Source: Corynebacterium sp. (GTDB lineage: Bacteria; Actinomycetota; Actinomycetes; Mycobacteriales; Mycobacteriaceae). From it: 24,695 nt of DNA. The stretch covers positions 1 through 24,695 of the forward strand of contig NZ_JASLIP010000001.1 of NCBI RefSeq assembly GCF_030152825.1. Direction: 5' to 3'. The position numbers and the translations under genes were made by a program. The notes under the pieces were generated by a model that did no database searches, was not told where the DNA came from, and saw only the letters and a list, made by a program, of their open reading frames with translations. This document shows, piece by piece, positions 1 through 8,629 of this stretch (positions are counted from its first letter, which is position 1; the number at the start of each line of letters is the position of its first letter).

Positions 1-57
1 ACCTGCGCTGATGGTACTGCACCTGGGAGGGTGTGGGAGAGTAAGACGCCGCCGGCA
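1..57 (+). rRNA. rrf: 5S ribosomal RNA, 3' part
   Basis: The segment matches the conserved 3' half of actinobacterial 5S rRNA: the GCGCTGATGGTACTGC block, then GGGTGTGGGAGAGTA and a GACGCCGCC closing strand. The 5' part lies outside the window and the 3' end is estimated to within a few bases. A strong terminator follows directly, so this is the distal end of an rRNA operon. Confidence 0.85.
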
Positions 58-69
58 TTAAACTTTCAT

Positions 70-148
70 AGTGGTGGTGCGACGTGTTGTTGGTTGTTCC
101 CGTTTTGGACGGGTGATGATCGACAGTACGTCGCACCACCACTTTTTT
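70..148 (+). terminator. Intrinsic terminator of the rRNA operon
   Basis: Perfect 16-bp inverted arms lie at 70-85 and 128-143 and are followed by six T residues (143-148). The 42-nt loop holds a smaller hairpin of its own (CCCGT/ACGGG, about 100-114), giving a branched terminator. It isolates rRNA transcription from the TPR-protein gene downstream. A second small hairpin (ccccg/cgggg, 161-176) follows. Confidence 0.92.
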
Positions 149-221
149 ATTGCCTAAAAACCCCGTCCACCCGGGGTGATATCGTGTGAGCAGTCCACAG
201 AGTCTGTGAAAGAAGGGTTCA

Positions 222-1472
222 ATGTCGGAATACCAAAGCCGCGGCGATCGAGGTCACCGTCCCCGCAACCAGCGAGACGGAAACTTCAAGCCCCGCAGGC
301 ATCGTAACTCCGACGACAACCGTCGCGGAAACAGCCGTGACCGTGACTTTGACCGCGGGGACCGCCGCGGAGGCAACCGCTACCGCGACCGCGACGACCG
401 CCGAGGCCACGACCGCGACCGTAACTTTGACCGGGAGGACCGCCGTGGAAACAACTCCTACCGGGACCGTGACGACCGCCGGGATAACCGCTACCGGGAC
501 CGCGATGATCGTCGCGATGGGCGGTACAACGACCGCGACGGCGTCCAGCCACGCGGCCGTCGGGGCGGCGGGCGTCCGTACGGTGGCGGCAAGAAGTTTG
601 ACCGGGATCGTCGCAACGGTGGCGACCGCCGAGGCGGGAACCTCAGGAACCGTGGTGGCCAGGCGAACCGAGCACGTCAGTCGGGGCCTCAGCGCTCGGG
701 TTACCGCGAGGAGCGCATCAACGCCCGCATGAGGGAGCCCCGCATTCCGGAGGGCGTGGATCCGAAGGACCTCGATCCACAGGTGCGCCAGGAGCTGCGC
801 AGCCTGTCTCGCGATAACGCGGACATGGTCGCCAAGCACCTCATCATGGCCGCCACCCTTCTCGACGAGAACACCGAAAAGGCCCTCGAACACGCGCGTG
901 CCGCCAAGGACCGTGCCGGCCGCGTGGCAGTTGCCCGCGAAACCAACGGCATCGCCGCCTACCACGCTGGAGAGTGGAAGGAAGCCATCTCTGAGCTGCG
1001 CGCTGCTCGTCGCATGCAGGGTGGCCCAGGCCTGATTGCCGTCCTTGCTGACGCTGAGCGCGCGCTCGGACGACCGGAGAAGGCGCTGGGAGTGGCCGGC
1101 GAGTACCGCCCCGAGGAGCTCGACCCGGAGACCCGAGTTGAGCTCGCCATGGTCGTGGCCGGTGCTTACCAGGACCTTGACCGTCACGAAGAGGCCATCG
1201 TCGCCCTCGAGGAGGAACTCGACGCCGCCGACGCTCCAGACGTCACCAAGCTGCGCGTGACCTACGCTTACGCCGATGCACTCGCACAGGCCGGGCGCAC
1301 GGCCGATGCCATCCAGTGGTTCACCAACGCTAACGTGTTGGATACCGAAGAGGTCCTCGACTCTGAAAAGCGCATCGCGGAGCTCAACGAGGGGACCGGC
1401 GAGAAGAAGACCGAGGGTACCCGCGAGAGTAATGACCAAGATGCTGGCGCGGAGAGCAGCGAGGATAAGTAG
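222..1472 (+). CDS. Arg/Asp/Gly-rich TPR protein (Rv1691-like position)
   Basis: 416 residues in two parts. Residues 1 to about 170 are a low-complexity, highly charged stretch built from repeats such as YRDRDDRR and FDREDRRG, resembling RGG-type disordered RNA-binding tails. Residues from about 185 to 390 are helical TPR-like repeats (AKHLIMAATLLDENTEKALEHA, then EWKEAISELRAARR and HEEAIVALEEELD). The last 25 residues are again charged and disordered. The ATG at 222 follows an AGAAGGG ribosome site. The stop lies 2 nt before the HAD gene, so the two are co-transcribed. Position just downstream of rRNA and before HAD/tlyA matches mycobacterial Rv1691 as I remember it. The function is unknown; RNA or ribosome association is only an inference from the basic tail. 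Confidence 0.85.
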   Translation: MSEYQSRGDRGHRPRNQRDGNFKPRRHRNSDDNRRGNSRDRDFDRGDRRGGNRYRDRDDRRGHDRDRNFDREDRRGNNSYRDRDDRRDNRYRDRDDRRDGRYNDRDGVQPRGRRGGGRPYGGGKKFDRDRRNGGDRRGGNLRNRGGQANRARQSGPQRSGYREERINARMREPRIPEGVDPKDLDPQVRQELRSLSRDNADMVAKHLIMAATLLDENTEKALEHARAAKDRAGRVAVARETNGIAAYHAGEWKEAISELRAARRMQGGPGLIAVLADAERALGRPEKALGVAGEYRPEELDPETRVELAMVVAGAYQDLDRHEEAIVALEEELDAADAPDVTKLRVTYAYADALAQAGRTADAIQWFTNANVLDTEEVLDSEKRIAELNEGTGEKKTEGTRESNDQDAGAESSEDK

Positions 1473-1474
1473 CC

Positions 1475-2500
1475 ATGCTTGAGCTGCTCAACCGCTACGA
1501 CACCCTCTTGCTCGACCTCGACGGCACCATTTTCGCCGGGGATAAGCTGATCCCCGGCGCGGTCGAGGGCATTGCTGACCGGGGCAGGGTCTTCGTGACC
1601 AATAACGCCTCGCGCAGTCCTGAGGAGGTCGTGGAACACCTGGGCAGCCTCGGCATCAGTGCAATCCCCTCCGAGGTCCTGACCTCCGCTCAGGCCGCAG
1701 CAACGCTGGCAGCCGAAACAATGGCGCAGGAACGCCCCGGCGCAGGCCCCCTCAAGGCACTCGTGGTGGGCAGCCAGAGCCTCCGCGATCTCACCTGTGA
1801 GGCAGGGTTCGAACTCACGGACTCCGCCGACGACGCGCCCGACGTGGTGCTGCAGGGCCACAGCCCGGAGAACAACTGGGCTCGGCTTTCCGAGGCCACG
1901 CTCGCTATCACCCGAGGCGCTCGCTACATCGCCAGCAATCTGGATACGACGCTGCCTTCGTCTCGCGGCTTCCTGGTCGGTAACGGGTCCATGGTGGCCG
2001 CCGTCGTCAGCGCCACCGGAGTGCAACCCTTGAGCGCAGGCAAGCCGCAGCCCGCGATGTTCCACGTTGCAGCCCGCAAAGCGAGGGCTAGCGCGCCACT
2101 GGTCGTCGGCGATCGTCTGGACACTGACATCGCCGGTGGGCGTGCCGCCGCGATGGACACCCTGATGGTGCTCACCGGGGTCTCCACCCATTGGGATGTG
2201 ATCCACACCGAGCACCGGCCGACCCACATCCGCGCCAATCTCAGCGAGGAGCTCGGCGGTTGGACTGCAGAGGTCACCGAGCCGCACACGATCACTGTTA
2301 CAGCCGGCAAAATTCCAGCTGACGGACAGGGCACAGCCACTGGCTTCGCCACCCCCGAGCAGCTCACCGCTGCGGCAGCGCTCGCGGCAGCCGCCCCGCT
2401 CGCCTGGGAGCTGCTGGACGCCGGGACTACCCGAGACCAGCTCCGGATTATCGGAAGTGATCCACTGGCCGCCGACACCATCGCAGCATGGAGGGACTAA
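1475..2500 (+). CDS. HAD-IIA phosphatase, probable glycerol-3-phosphate phosphatase (Rv1692-like)
   Basis: 341 residues of the HAD superfamily, class IIA (NagD/phosphoglycolate phosphatase group). Visible motifs are the nucleophile DLDGT (D14, D16), the motif II region VTNNASRSPEEV, the motif III lysine in SAGKPQP (K190), and motif IV VGDRLDTDIAGG (D213, D218). The M. tuberculosis gene in the same position, Rv1692, was reported to be a D,L-glycerol 3-phosphate phosphatase acting in membrane-lipid glycerol recycling; assigning that substrate here rests on synteny. The ATG at 1475 lies 2 nt after the preceding stop. The last ~70 residues, rich in alanine and leucine, form a C-terminal extension beyond the HAD core. 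Confidence 0.9.
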   Translation: MLELLNRYDTLLLDLDGTIFAGDKLIPGAVEGIADRGRVFVTNNASRSPEEVVEHLGSLGISAIPSEVLTSAQAAATLAAETMAQERPGAGPLKALVVGSQSLRDLTCEAGFELTDSADDAPDVVLQGHSPENNWARLSEATLAITRGARYIASNLDTTLPSSRGFLVGNGSMVAAVVSATGVQPLSAGKPQPAMFHVAARKARASAPLVVGDRLDTDIAGGRAAAMDTLMVLTGVSTHWDVIHTEHRPTHIRANLSEELGGWTAEVTEPHTITVTAGKIPADGQGTATGFATPEQLTAAAALAAAAPLAWELLDAGTTRDQLRIIGSDPLAADTIAAWRD

Positions 2501-2511
2501 ACTACAGCACT

Positions 2512-2730
2512 ATGCAGCACCCCCAGCCCACACCAGGATCGGCACCGACACCAGGCAGCCACATGCCCGCCCAGGCGGGCGGGCCAACACCGAACTCGCC
2601 GGAGACACAGGCCGATCACCTCGCCGAGGATATCGATGAGCTGCTCAGCCAGCGGTTGGAGGGAACCGAGGAAGCCGAGATGCTGGAACAAGCCCACAGC
2701 CTCATCAGCAAGGCTCTCGGCCAGGGCTAA
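2512..2730 (+). CDS. Small conserved protein (Rv1693-like position)
   Basis: 72 residues from ATG 2512. An in-frame ATG at 2488 would give 80 residues and a 13-nt overlap with the HAD gene. The GGAGGGA at 2490-2496 lies between the two starts and favours 2512, although its spacing is long. The N-terminal half is Pro/Gly/Ala-rich and looks disordered. The C-terminal ~35 residues (DIDELLSQRLEGTEEAEMLE...SLISKALGQG) are predicted helical and are the likely conserved part. No function is recognised. Its place between the HAD phosphatase and tlyA matches a small conserved actinobacterial gene, which argues against a chance reading frame. Confidence 0.75.
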   Translation: MQHPQPTPGSAPTPGSHMPAQAGGPTPNSPETQADHLAEDIDELLSQRLEGTEEAEMLEQAHSLISKALGQG

Positions 2731-2816
2731 ACCCCCGATGTCGGCGTCTTAAAAGGACGCGGAAAACAACCAGCACCGTCGAACCCAGTAGCGGAAACAG
2801 TAAGGAAAGCACACAG

Positions 2817-3650
2817 GTGGCGAAAAAAGGTCAGCGGCTTCAACGCCTCGACGCGGAACTCGTGCGCCGCAAGATCGCGCGCTCCCGCGAACAGGCGCAG
2901 AAGATGATCAAGGAAGGCCGCGTGCAGGTCAACGGCATGCTCGCCCAGAAGCCCGCGACCGGCGTGAACGCTGACGTGTCCATCCGGGTCGCGGATTCGG
3001 AGGAGGACCACTGGGCCTCCCGCGGGGCGCACAAGCTCCTCGGCGCACTGGCCGCCTTCGAACCGCAGGGGCTTAGCCTGGAAGGCAAGCGAGTTCTCGA
3101 CGCCGGCGCCTCGACCGGTGGTTTTACGGACGTCGCCCTGGGCCGCGGTGCCAGCGAAGTGCTCGCGGTGGACGTCGGTTACGGGCAGCTAATCTGGCGC
3201 CTGCAGAACGACCCCCGCGTCACCGTGATGGACCGCACCAACGTCCGTACGCTGACCCCGGAAGCGATCGGTGGCCTCGCGGACGTCATGGTCGGGGACC
3301 TCTCCTTCATCTCCATCAAGTTGGTCCTTCCCGCCATCGCCGAGTGCATGGCCGAGGACGCGGACCTGTTGCCAATGGTCAAGCCACAGTTCGAGGTGGG
3401 CAAGGACCGGCTGGGCTCCGGCGGGGTCGTGCGCTCCCCGGAACTGCGGGCGGAGGTGACCCTCGACCTGGCGCGGGAGGCTTTGAAGTATGGTCTGTCA
3501 ACGAAGGCCGTCGTTGCCTCGCCGCTTCCCGGTCCTAGCGGGAACGTTGAGTATTTCCTCTGGCTTTCCAAAGATGGGGGAAAGCAGGCGCCAACGATGG
3601 ATACACTTGAGGCCATGGTGTCCACGGCGGTGAAGGAGGGACCACAGTGA
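2817..3650 (+). CDS. tlyA: TlyA, 16S/23S rRNA (cytidine-2'-O)-methyltransferase
   Basis: 277 residues. Residues 1-65 form an S4 RNA-binding domain (RLDAELVRRKIARSREQAQK...). Next comes an FtsJ/RrmJ-like SAM methyltransferase with the glycine-rich SAM loop DAGASTGGFTD (from D95), followed by GDLSFISIKLVLP and VKPQFEVGKD. TlyA 2'-O-methylates a cytidine in 16S helix 44 and one in 23S helix 69, and its loss gives capreomycin resistance in mycobacteria. The GTG start at 2817 follows a TAAGGA site. The gene ends in a 4-nt GTGA overlap with NAD kinase, so the two are translationally coupled. Confidence 0.95.
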   Translation: MAKKGQRLQRLDAELVRRKIARSREQAQKMIKEGRVQVNGMLAQKPATGVNADVSIRVADSEEDHWASRGAHKLLGALAAFEPQGLSLEGKRVLDAGASTGGFTDVALGRGASEVLAVDVGYGQLIWRLQNDPRVTVMDRTNVRTLTPEAIGGLADVMVGDLSFISIKLVLPAIAECMAEDADLLPMVKPQFEVGKDRLGSGGVVRSPELRAEVTLDLAREALKYGLSTKAVVASPLPGPSGNVEYFLWLSKDGGKQAPTMDTLEAMVSTAVKEGPQ

Positions 3651-4612
3651 CGGCTTCCAACGAGGCCCCCACGCAGGAAGCCGAGAACCAGTCGCCTGGT
3701 GAGGAGAAGCACCGCGAGGTGCTGCTCGTTGCCCATACCGGGGTGCACGAGAACCTGGGCATGGCTGCCGAAGCGGCGTCCCAACTCCACGCGGGCGGCA
3801 TCAACGTCCGCGTGATGGCAACCGCCGATCCAGCTCCCGTGGCCCGCCACGAGATCCTGGGGCGCTTCCCACGCTTCGGACACACCCGCGAGGCCGCGCA
3901 GGGCGTGGAGATGGTGCTCGTCCTGGGCGGCGATGGCACCTTCCTGCGCGCCGCCGATATTGCGCACTCCGCGGACGTGCCGGTGCTGGGCATCAACATG
4001 GGCCACATCGGTTTCCTGGCGGAGTGGGAGCAGGAGTCCCTCGCTGAGGCCATCGAGCGCGTCATCGCCCACGACTACCGCGTGGAAGACCGAATGACCC
4101 TGTCGATCACCGTCCGCGATATGGACGGCCGCGTGCTCGGCACCGGCTGGGCGCTCAACGAGTGCTCGGTGGAGAACCTGAACCGCCAGGGCGTGCTCGA
4201 CTCGATCCTCGAGGTCGACGAACGCCCGGTGTCCTCCTTCGGCTGCGACGGTGTCCTGGTATCGACGCCGACGGGCTCGACTGCTTACGCGTTCTCCGCC
4301 GGTGGCCCGGTGCTGTGGCCCGAATTGGACGCCATACTGGTCGTCCCGTCTAATGCCCACACGCTGTTCTCCCGACCGCTGGTCGTGTCCCCGAATTCCT
4401 CTGTCGCCGTGGAGACGAACCCGGAGACCTCGCCGGCTACTGCGGTGATGGATGGATTCCGTCAGATCCACATGCCGCCGGGGGCGCGCGTGGAGATCCG
4501 CCGCGGCCCGCAGTCCGTGCGCTGGGTGCGCCTGGATCAGGCACCATTCACGGACCGCCTGGTGCACAAGTTCCGCCTGCCGATCACCGGTTGGCGCGGC
4601 CCACGCCACTAG
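3647..4612 (+). CDS. nadK: NAD kinase
   Basis: 321 residues. The GGDGTFLRAA motif (G94-G97 onward) binds ATP and carries the catalytic aspartate. The NE motif (N171-E172, in ALNECSVEN) and the conserved TPTGSTAYAFSAGGP block follow. The protein phosphorylates NAD to NADP in the cytosol. The GTG start overlaps the tlyA stop as GTGA. The first ~20 residues are a variable polar extension. The order tlyA-nadK-recN is conserved in actinobacteria. Confidence 0.96.
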   Translation: MTASNEAPTQEAENQSPGEEKHREVLLVAHTGVHENLGMAAEAASQLHAGGINVRVMATADPAPVARHEILGRFPRFGHTREAAQGVEMVLVLGGDGTFLRAADIAHSADVPVLGINMGHIGFLAEWEQESLAEAIERVIAHDYRVEDRMTLSITVRDMDGRVLGTGWALNECSVENLNRQGVLDSILEVDERPVSSFGCDGVLVSTPTGSTAYAFSAGGPVLWPELDAILVVPSNAHTLFSRPLVVSPNSSVAVETNPETSPATAVMDGFRQIHMPPGARVEIRRGPQSVRWVRLDQAPFTDRLVHKFRLPITGWRGPRH

Positions 4613-4677
4613 TCCACTCACCCCACTCACCCCGACAACCGGGAGTCCCCAAGACCTCAAGAAGCGACTTTTCTGGA

Positions 4678-6354
4678 ATGCTCCACGACCTACACATCAC
4701 CAACCTCGGTGTGATCGAAGAAGCCACCGCCGAATTCGCCAGCGGACTGACTGTCGTCACCGGTGAAACGGGTGCCGGCAAAACCATGGTGGTCAGCAGC
4801 CTGCGTCTGCTCTCCGGTCACCGGGCGGATGCCTCCAAGGTGCGCGCTGGTTCGGAGCGGGCCAGCGTGGAGGGGGTCTTTTCCCACGACGACCCGGTAG
4901 TTCAGGAACGCGTCGAGGAGATCGTCTCGGAGTTCGGAGGCTTCTCTGACGAGGGAGAGTACATTGCCTCCCGGACGGTGTCCGCGTCCGGGCGTTCCCG
5001 GGCGCACCTGGCCGGTAAGACTGTTGCCGCGGGTGTGCTGGGGCAGTTCGCTGCGGAGGTCATCACCATCCACGGGCAGAACGACCAGCTGCGCCTGAAG
5101 GATTCCACGAAGCAGCTGGCCGCGATCGATGAATTCGCGGGGCTGACGGGCCAGGCAGCAGAGTTCGCCTCGCTGCGACGCGAGTGGATGGCTGCGGCGA
5201 AGGAGCTGGAAACCCGCACGAAGGACCGCCGGGAGCTGGCCCTGGAGGCCGAGACCCTGCAACGCGCCCTGGAGGTCATCGACGAGATCGACCCGGAGCC
5301 GGGTGAGGACGAGTTCCTCAAGTCCCGCATTTCCCGCCTGCAGGACGCCAGCGACGTCCGTTCCGCCCTGCAGCGAGCCATCTCCTTCATCGACGGCGGC
5401 GAGGAGCTCGGTGAGGGGGAGCTGTCCAGCGGAGCCAATGACCTGCTCGGCCAGGCACAGTCCGAGTTGCAGGGCGGCGACGCGAAGCTAGCGGAGCTTG
5501 CCAAGCGCATCGGGGAGGTCAGCTCCCTGCTCTCGGATATCGCACTGGACCTGGGCCAAGAGCTGATGGATATTCCCGACCCCGAGGAGCTCGAGGAACT
5601 GCTGGAGCGCCAGCAGGAACTCCGCCAGCTGCGCCGTTTCGCGGTGGACGTGGACGGCGCGATCGCCTGGCGCGACGAGGCCCGCGAGAAGCTCGCCACG
5701 CTCGACGTCTCCGACGACGCGCTGGCGGAGCTCGCCAAGCTGGTTGCGGAGAAGGAAGCCGCGATGCTGAAGGTCGGCCACAAACTCTCCACGGCGCGTG
5801 AGAAGGCAGCCAAGGACTTCGGCAAGGCGGTCACCGAGGAAATCTCGGGGCTGCACATGCACGCCAGCGTTGAGGTGGACCTCAAGCGGGTGGATCCGAA
5901 CCCGCAGGGGCTCGACGAGTGCGAGTTCCAGCTGGTGCAGGGTGGGCACCGCACCGCGCTGGGCTCCAGTGCGTCCGGCGGTGAGCTTTCCCGCATCATG
6001 CTCGCCATCGAGGTCATCCTGGCCAGCAGCGGGCGCACGATGGTCTTCGACGAGGTCGACGCGGGCGTGGGTGGCAAGGCTGCGGTGGAGATCGGCCGCC
6101 GGCTAGCCGCGCTTGCCCGCGAAAACCAGGTGATCGTCGTGACACACCTGCCACAGGTCGCCGCCTTTGCGGACGCCCACATCTACGTGGATAAGACCGC
6201 CAGCTCCACCACCGTCTCCTCGAGCGTGCGCACACTGAGCGAGCAGGAGCGGGTGGCGGAGCTCGCCCGCATGCTCGCGGGACTGGAGTCCGATACGGGA
6301 AGGGCCCACGCCGAGGAGCTCATGGCGATGGCCGTGGAGGCGAAGAAGCACTAA
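4678..6354 (+). CDS. recN: DNA repair ATPase RecN
   Basis: 558 residues from ATG 4678, beginning MLHDLHITNLGVIE, which is the normal RecN N-terminus. A TTG start further upstream (4591) would add 29 unconserved residues inside the end of nadK and is rejected. Walker A is GETGAGKT (29-36). The ABC signature SASGGELSR (about 430) and Walker B VFDEVD with the downstream VVTHLPQVAAF lie near the C-terminus. Long glutamate-rich coiled-coil arms separate the head halves, including a fragment related to the EELEELLERQQELRQLRR stretch. RecN is an SMC-like protein acting early in double-strand break repair. The ribosome site is weak (CAAGAAG). Confidence 0.95.
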   Translation: MLHDLHITNLGVIEEATAEFASGLTVVTGETGAGKTMVVSSLRLLSGHRADASKVRAGSERASVEGVFSHDDPVVQERVEEIVSEFGGFSDEGEYIASRTVSASGRSRAHLAGKTVAAGVLGQFAAEVITIHGQNDQLRLKDSTKQLAAIDEFAGLTGQAAEFASLRREWMAAAKELETRTKDRRELALEAETLQRALEVIDEIDPEPGEDEFLKSRISRLQDASDVRSALQRAISFIDGGEELGEGELSSGANDLLGQAQSELQGGDAKLAELAKRIGEVSSLLSDIALDLGQELMDIPDPEELEELLERQQELRQLRRFAVDVDGAIAWRDEAREKLATLDVSDDALAELAKLVAEKEAAMLKVGHKLSTAREKAAKDFGKAVTEEISGLHMHASVEVDLKRVDPNPQGLDECEFQLVQGGHRTALGSSASGGELSRIMLAIEVILASSGRTMVFDEVDAGVGGKAAVEIGRRLAALARENQVIVVTHLPQVAAFADAHIYVDKTASSTTVSSSVRTLSEQERVAELARMLAGLESDTGRAHAEELMAMAVEAKKH

Positions 6355-6368
6355 AACATCGGCGCGCC

Positions 6369-6389
6369 TAACCGAGAATCCAGCGGTTA
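6369..6389. repeat. Short inverted repeat before steA
   Basis: Arms TAACCG (6369-6374) and CGGTTA (6384-6389) are separated by 9 nt in the recN-steA gap. An 8-bp palindrome GGCGCGCC (6361-6368) precedes it. No T-tract follows, so it may be an operator or mRNA hairpin rather than a terminator. Evidence is limited to the symmetry. Confidence 0.35.
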
Positions 6390-6398
6390 AGCAGCAAA

Positions 6399-7589
6399 AT
6401 GGTACGCATGATGTTTTCCCGATCAGAAAAACCTGGCATTACCGGGGCTACCCGGAACCTCACCGGCCCCAAAGCTTGGTCTAAGACGAAGATCTCCGAG
6501 GGGGATATCGTCGTCATTTCTGCTCCGGATATTAACCGCGCCACCGCGCAGCGTTTCATCGACGCCGGCGTGGCCGGGGTGGTCAATACCGCCCAGTTCA
6601 CCACGGGGCAGGTGCCGAACTTCGGCCCGCAGATGCTGCTCGACGCCGGCATCCAGCTCGTGGAGAACGTGGATCCGGAGATCACCGAGAAGGTCAAGAA
6701 CGGCAAGAAGGGCCGCCTGGAAGGCGGGCACCTCTACTACGGTGACCGCTCCCTCGGCAGCGGCGCGCCCCTCGAGCTGGACGAGTCGATGCAGCGCTTT
6801 GACGACGCCCGCTCGGCCCTCGGCGATCACCTCGACGCCCTGGCAGGCAACACCGCGGAGCTGGCCCGCACCGAGTCCCCGCTGCTGATCGACGGCCTGG
6901 GCATCCCGGACGTGGACGTGGACATGGTGGACCGCAAGGTCATGGTGATCAGCCCGCTGCCTGACTTGAAGGACGAGCTGCGCGACCTGCGCTTCTTCCT
7001 CCGCGAGTACGACCCGATCATCGTCGCGATCGAGTCCGCCGCTGACGATCTGCTGGAGCTGGGCTACCGTCCGGCCGTCATCGTCGGTAACCCGGAGAAC
7101 ATCGGTTCCGAGGCGCTGCGTTCCGGCGCGACCGTCGTCCTTCCCGCGGAGGCGGACGGCTACGCGCAGGGCCTGGAGCGCATCCAGGATCTCGGCGTCG
7201 GCGCGATGACTTTCCCGGCGGCGACGAAGAACCCGACCGACCTCGCGCTGCTGCTGGCTGACTACCACGGCGCGTCCATGGTGGTTCACCTGGGCGAGAA
7301 GTGGGACCTGGAGCGTGTCTTCTCTGAGACGGAATCCCAGGACACCCCGTCCGCCCTGCTTGCCCGACTGCGCGTTGGGCCGAAGTTCGTGGACGCCAGC
7401 TCCATCGCCGAGCTCTACCGCGTCTCGAAGTCCGGCTCCGGGTGGCTGTGGGCGCTGATCGGCGTGCTGGTCGCGATCCTGGTGATCATCCTCATCGCGG
7501 GATTCTCCGGCGATGCTGGGTTCGTGGACAACCTGATCGATTCGTGGAATAACCTCGCGCTCAGCGTGCAGGGCCTGTTTAAGAACTAG
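6399..7589 (+). CDS. steA: SteA, cytokinetic ring/cell separation protein (Rv1697-like)
   Basis: 396 residues. A soluble N-terminal part (ISEGDIVVISAPDINRATAQRF...) and a central domain resembling the thiamin pyrophosphokinase fold (DLLELGYRPAVIVGNPENI, VVLPAEADGYAQG) precede one membrane helix near residues 345-367 (WLWALIGVLVAILVIILIAGF) and a ~28-residue tail. This is the layout of corynebacterial SteA, which works with SteB to activate septal peptidoglycan hydrolysis. ATGs at 6399, 6408 and 6411 are all possible starts and none has a clear ribosome site; the true N-terminus may be 3-4 residues shorter. SteB begins 11 nt after the stop. Confidence 0.9.
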   Translation: MVRMMFSRSEKPGITGATRNLTGPKAWSKTKISEGDIVVISAPDINRATAQRFIDAGVAGVVNTAQFTTGQVPNFGPQMLLDAGIQLVENVDPEITEKVKNGKKGRLEGGHLYYGDRSLGSGAPLELDESMQRFDDARSALGDHLDALAGNTAELARTESPLLIDGLGIPDVDVDMVDRKVMVISPLPDLKDELRDLRFFLREYDPIIVAIESAADDLLELGYRPAVIVGNPENIGSEALRSGATVVLPAEADGYAQGLERIQDLGVGAMTFPAATKNPTDLALLLADYHGASMVVHLGEKWDLERVFSETESQDTPSALLARLRVGPKFVDASSIAELYRVSKSGSGWLWALIGVLVAILVIILIAGFSGDAGFVDNLIDSWNNLALSVQGLFKN

Positions 7590-7600
7590 GGGAGACGCTC

Positions 7601-8614
7601 GTGAGTAAGTCTGGAACGATTGCCGGCCTCGGCTTCGGCATTGCCCTCGGCGTGCTGGGCGGGGTCTACGTGCTGGCGCCGAACGTTCCGGGTGCCGGAG
7701 GTGGCGCGGGGACGAGCGCCCAGGAGCTCACCGCTGCCCGCGAGGACGCCGATGCTGCGGACCGTGACGCCCAGGCTTCGGACGACGTCATCGCCGGGCT
7801 GGCCGCGAAGGCCGTCGCCGGTGAGTTGGAGGGCAAGAAGATCGCGCTGATCTCCTTCCCGGACGCCGACCGCGAGACCGTGGACCGACTGCGCTGGCTG
7901 GTGGACAAGGCGGGCGCGGAGGTCGCCCCGCTGCCGGTGACCGAGGAGATGCTGAACCCGGAGAAGGGCGACAAGCTGAAGTCCGTGGCAGCCAACAGCC
8001 TGCCCGCGGGTGCCCAGCTCAGCGAGGAAGTGCTGAGCCCCGGCATGCACACCGGCCAGCTGCTGGGTGCTGCGTTGAGCTCGAAGCTGCCGAAGATCGA
8101 GAAGCCCGCGGAGGGCGAGCAGAACCGCGACCGCGGCGAGAATCGCGAGGAGGACCGCGGGAACCGTCGTGAGGGGAACGGCGGCGGAGGAACCGCGAGC
8201 GCCTCGGACCGGGCCGTCGTCTTTGGTGCGCTGGAGAAGAACGAGGTGCTGAAGAAGCCCGCCGACCTCGGCGACGAGGGTCTGGACCTGGCGCTCATCG
8301 TGACCAACAAGGGCGTCACCGCCGATGAGTCGGGCTATGGCGCGCAGTTCATTGCGGATTTTGCGGCTGGCATGGACAGCCAGATGCCGGGCGCGGTGCT
8401 GGTGGGTGAGTCCGGCAGTGCGGATAAGAAGGCCGCGCTGGGCATCGTGCGCAACGAGCGGGCTTATGCCGAGAAGCTGTCCACGGTGGACAACGTCCAG
8501 CGCAGCGCGGGCCGCATCACTGCGGTGCGAGCGCTGAAGGAACAGGCTGACGGGGGCGCTGGCCACTACGGCGCGGCGACCAACGCCAAGGCCGCCACCG
8601 TCGGTAAGAACTAG
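7601..8614 (+). CDS. steB: SteB / MctB-like envelope protein (DUF3186, Rv1698-like)
   Basis: 337 residues. One N-terminal membrane segment (about 6-27, IAGLGFGIALGVLGGVYVLA) is followed by a short coiled coil (QELTAAREDADAADRDAQ) and an extracytoplasmic domain. This is the architecture of mycobacterial MctB/Rv1698 (linked to copper export and first described as an outer-membrane channel) and of corynebacterial SteB, the partner of SteA. Residues ~168-200 are an Arg/Glu/Asn/Gly-rich insert (EGEQNRDRGENREEDRG, then a glycine run) that looks like a lineage-specific disordered loop. GTG start with GGGGAGA 6-7 nt upstream, 11 nt after steA, so they form one operon. Confidence 0.88.
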   Translation: MSKSGTIAGLGFGIALGVLGGVYVLAPNVPGAGGGAGTSAQELTAAREDADAADRDAQASDDVIAGLAAKAVAGELEGKKIALISFPDADRETVDRLRWLVDKAGAEVAPLPVTEEMLNPEKGDKLKSVAANSLPAGAQLSEEVLSPGMHTGQLLGAALSSKLPKIEKPAEGEQNRDRGENREEDRGNRREGNGGGGTASASDRAVVFGALEKNEVLKKPADLGDEGLDLALIVTNKGVTADESGYGAQFIADFAAGMDSQMPGAVLVGESGSADKKAALGIVRNERAYAEKLSTVDNVQRSAGRITAVRALKEQADGGAGHYGAATNAKAATVGKN

Positions 8615-8629
8615 GCGCAGGCGGCGTCG

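Noticed and set aside
378..525. Repeats in the first gene as a possible CRISPR or intergenic repeat
   Set aside because: They are degenerate, in frame, lack unique spacers and encode a low-complexity protein tail.
219..1439. Long minus-strand frame opposite the Arg/Asp-rich gene
   Set aside because: Val/Ala-rich product with no domain. It mirrors the codon bias of the plus-strand gene, which has a ribosome site, TPR repeats and conserved synteny.
1268..2287. 339-codon minus-strand frame
   Set aside because: It lies antisense to the HAD phosphatase gene, whose catalytic motifs are all on the plus strand. Typical high-GC shadow frame.
3179..4660. 493-codon minus-strand frame over tlyA, nadK and recN
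   Set aside because: It spans three well-identified plus-strand genes and has no recognisable motif.
4591..4677. Upstream TTG start for recN
   Set aside because: It adds 29 residues without homology, whereas MLHDLHITNLGVIE at 4678 is the usual RecN start.
4902..6182. 426-codon Ser-rich minus-strand frame
   Set aside because: Antisense to recN. Serine richness is the complement of the Glu/Ala/Leu coiled-coil codons.
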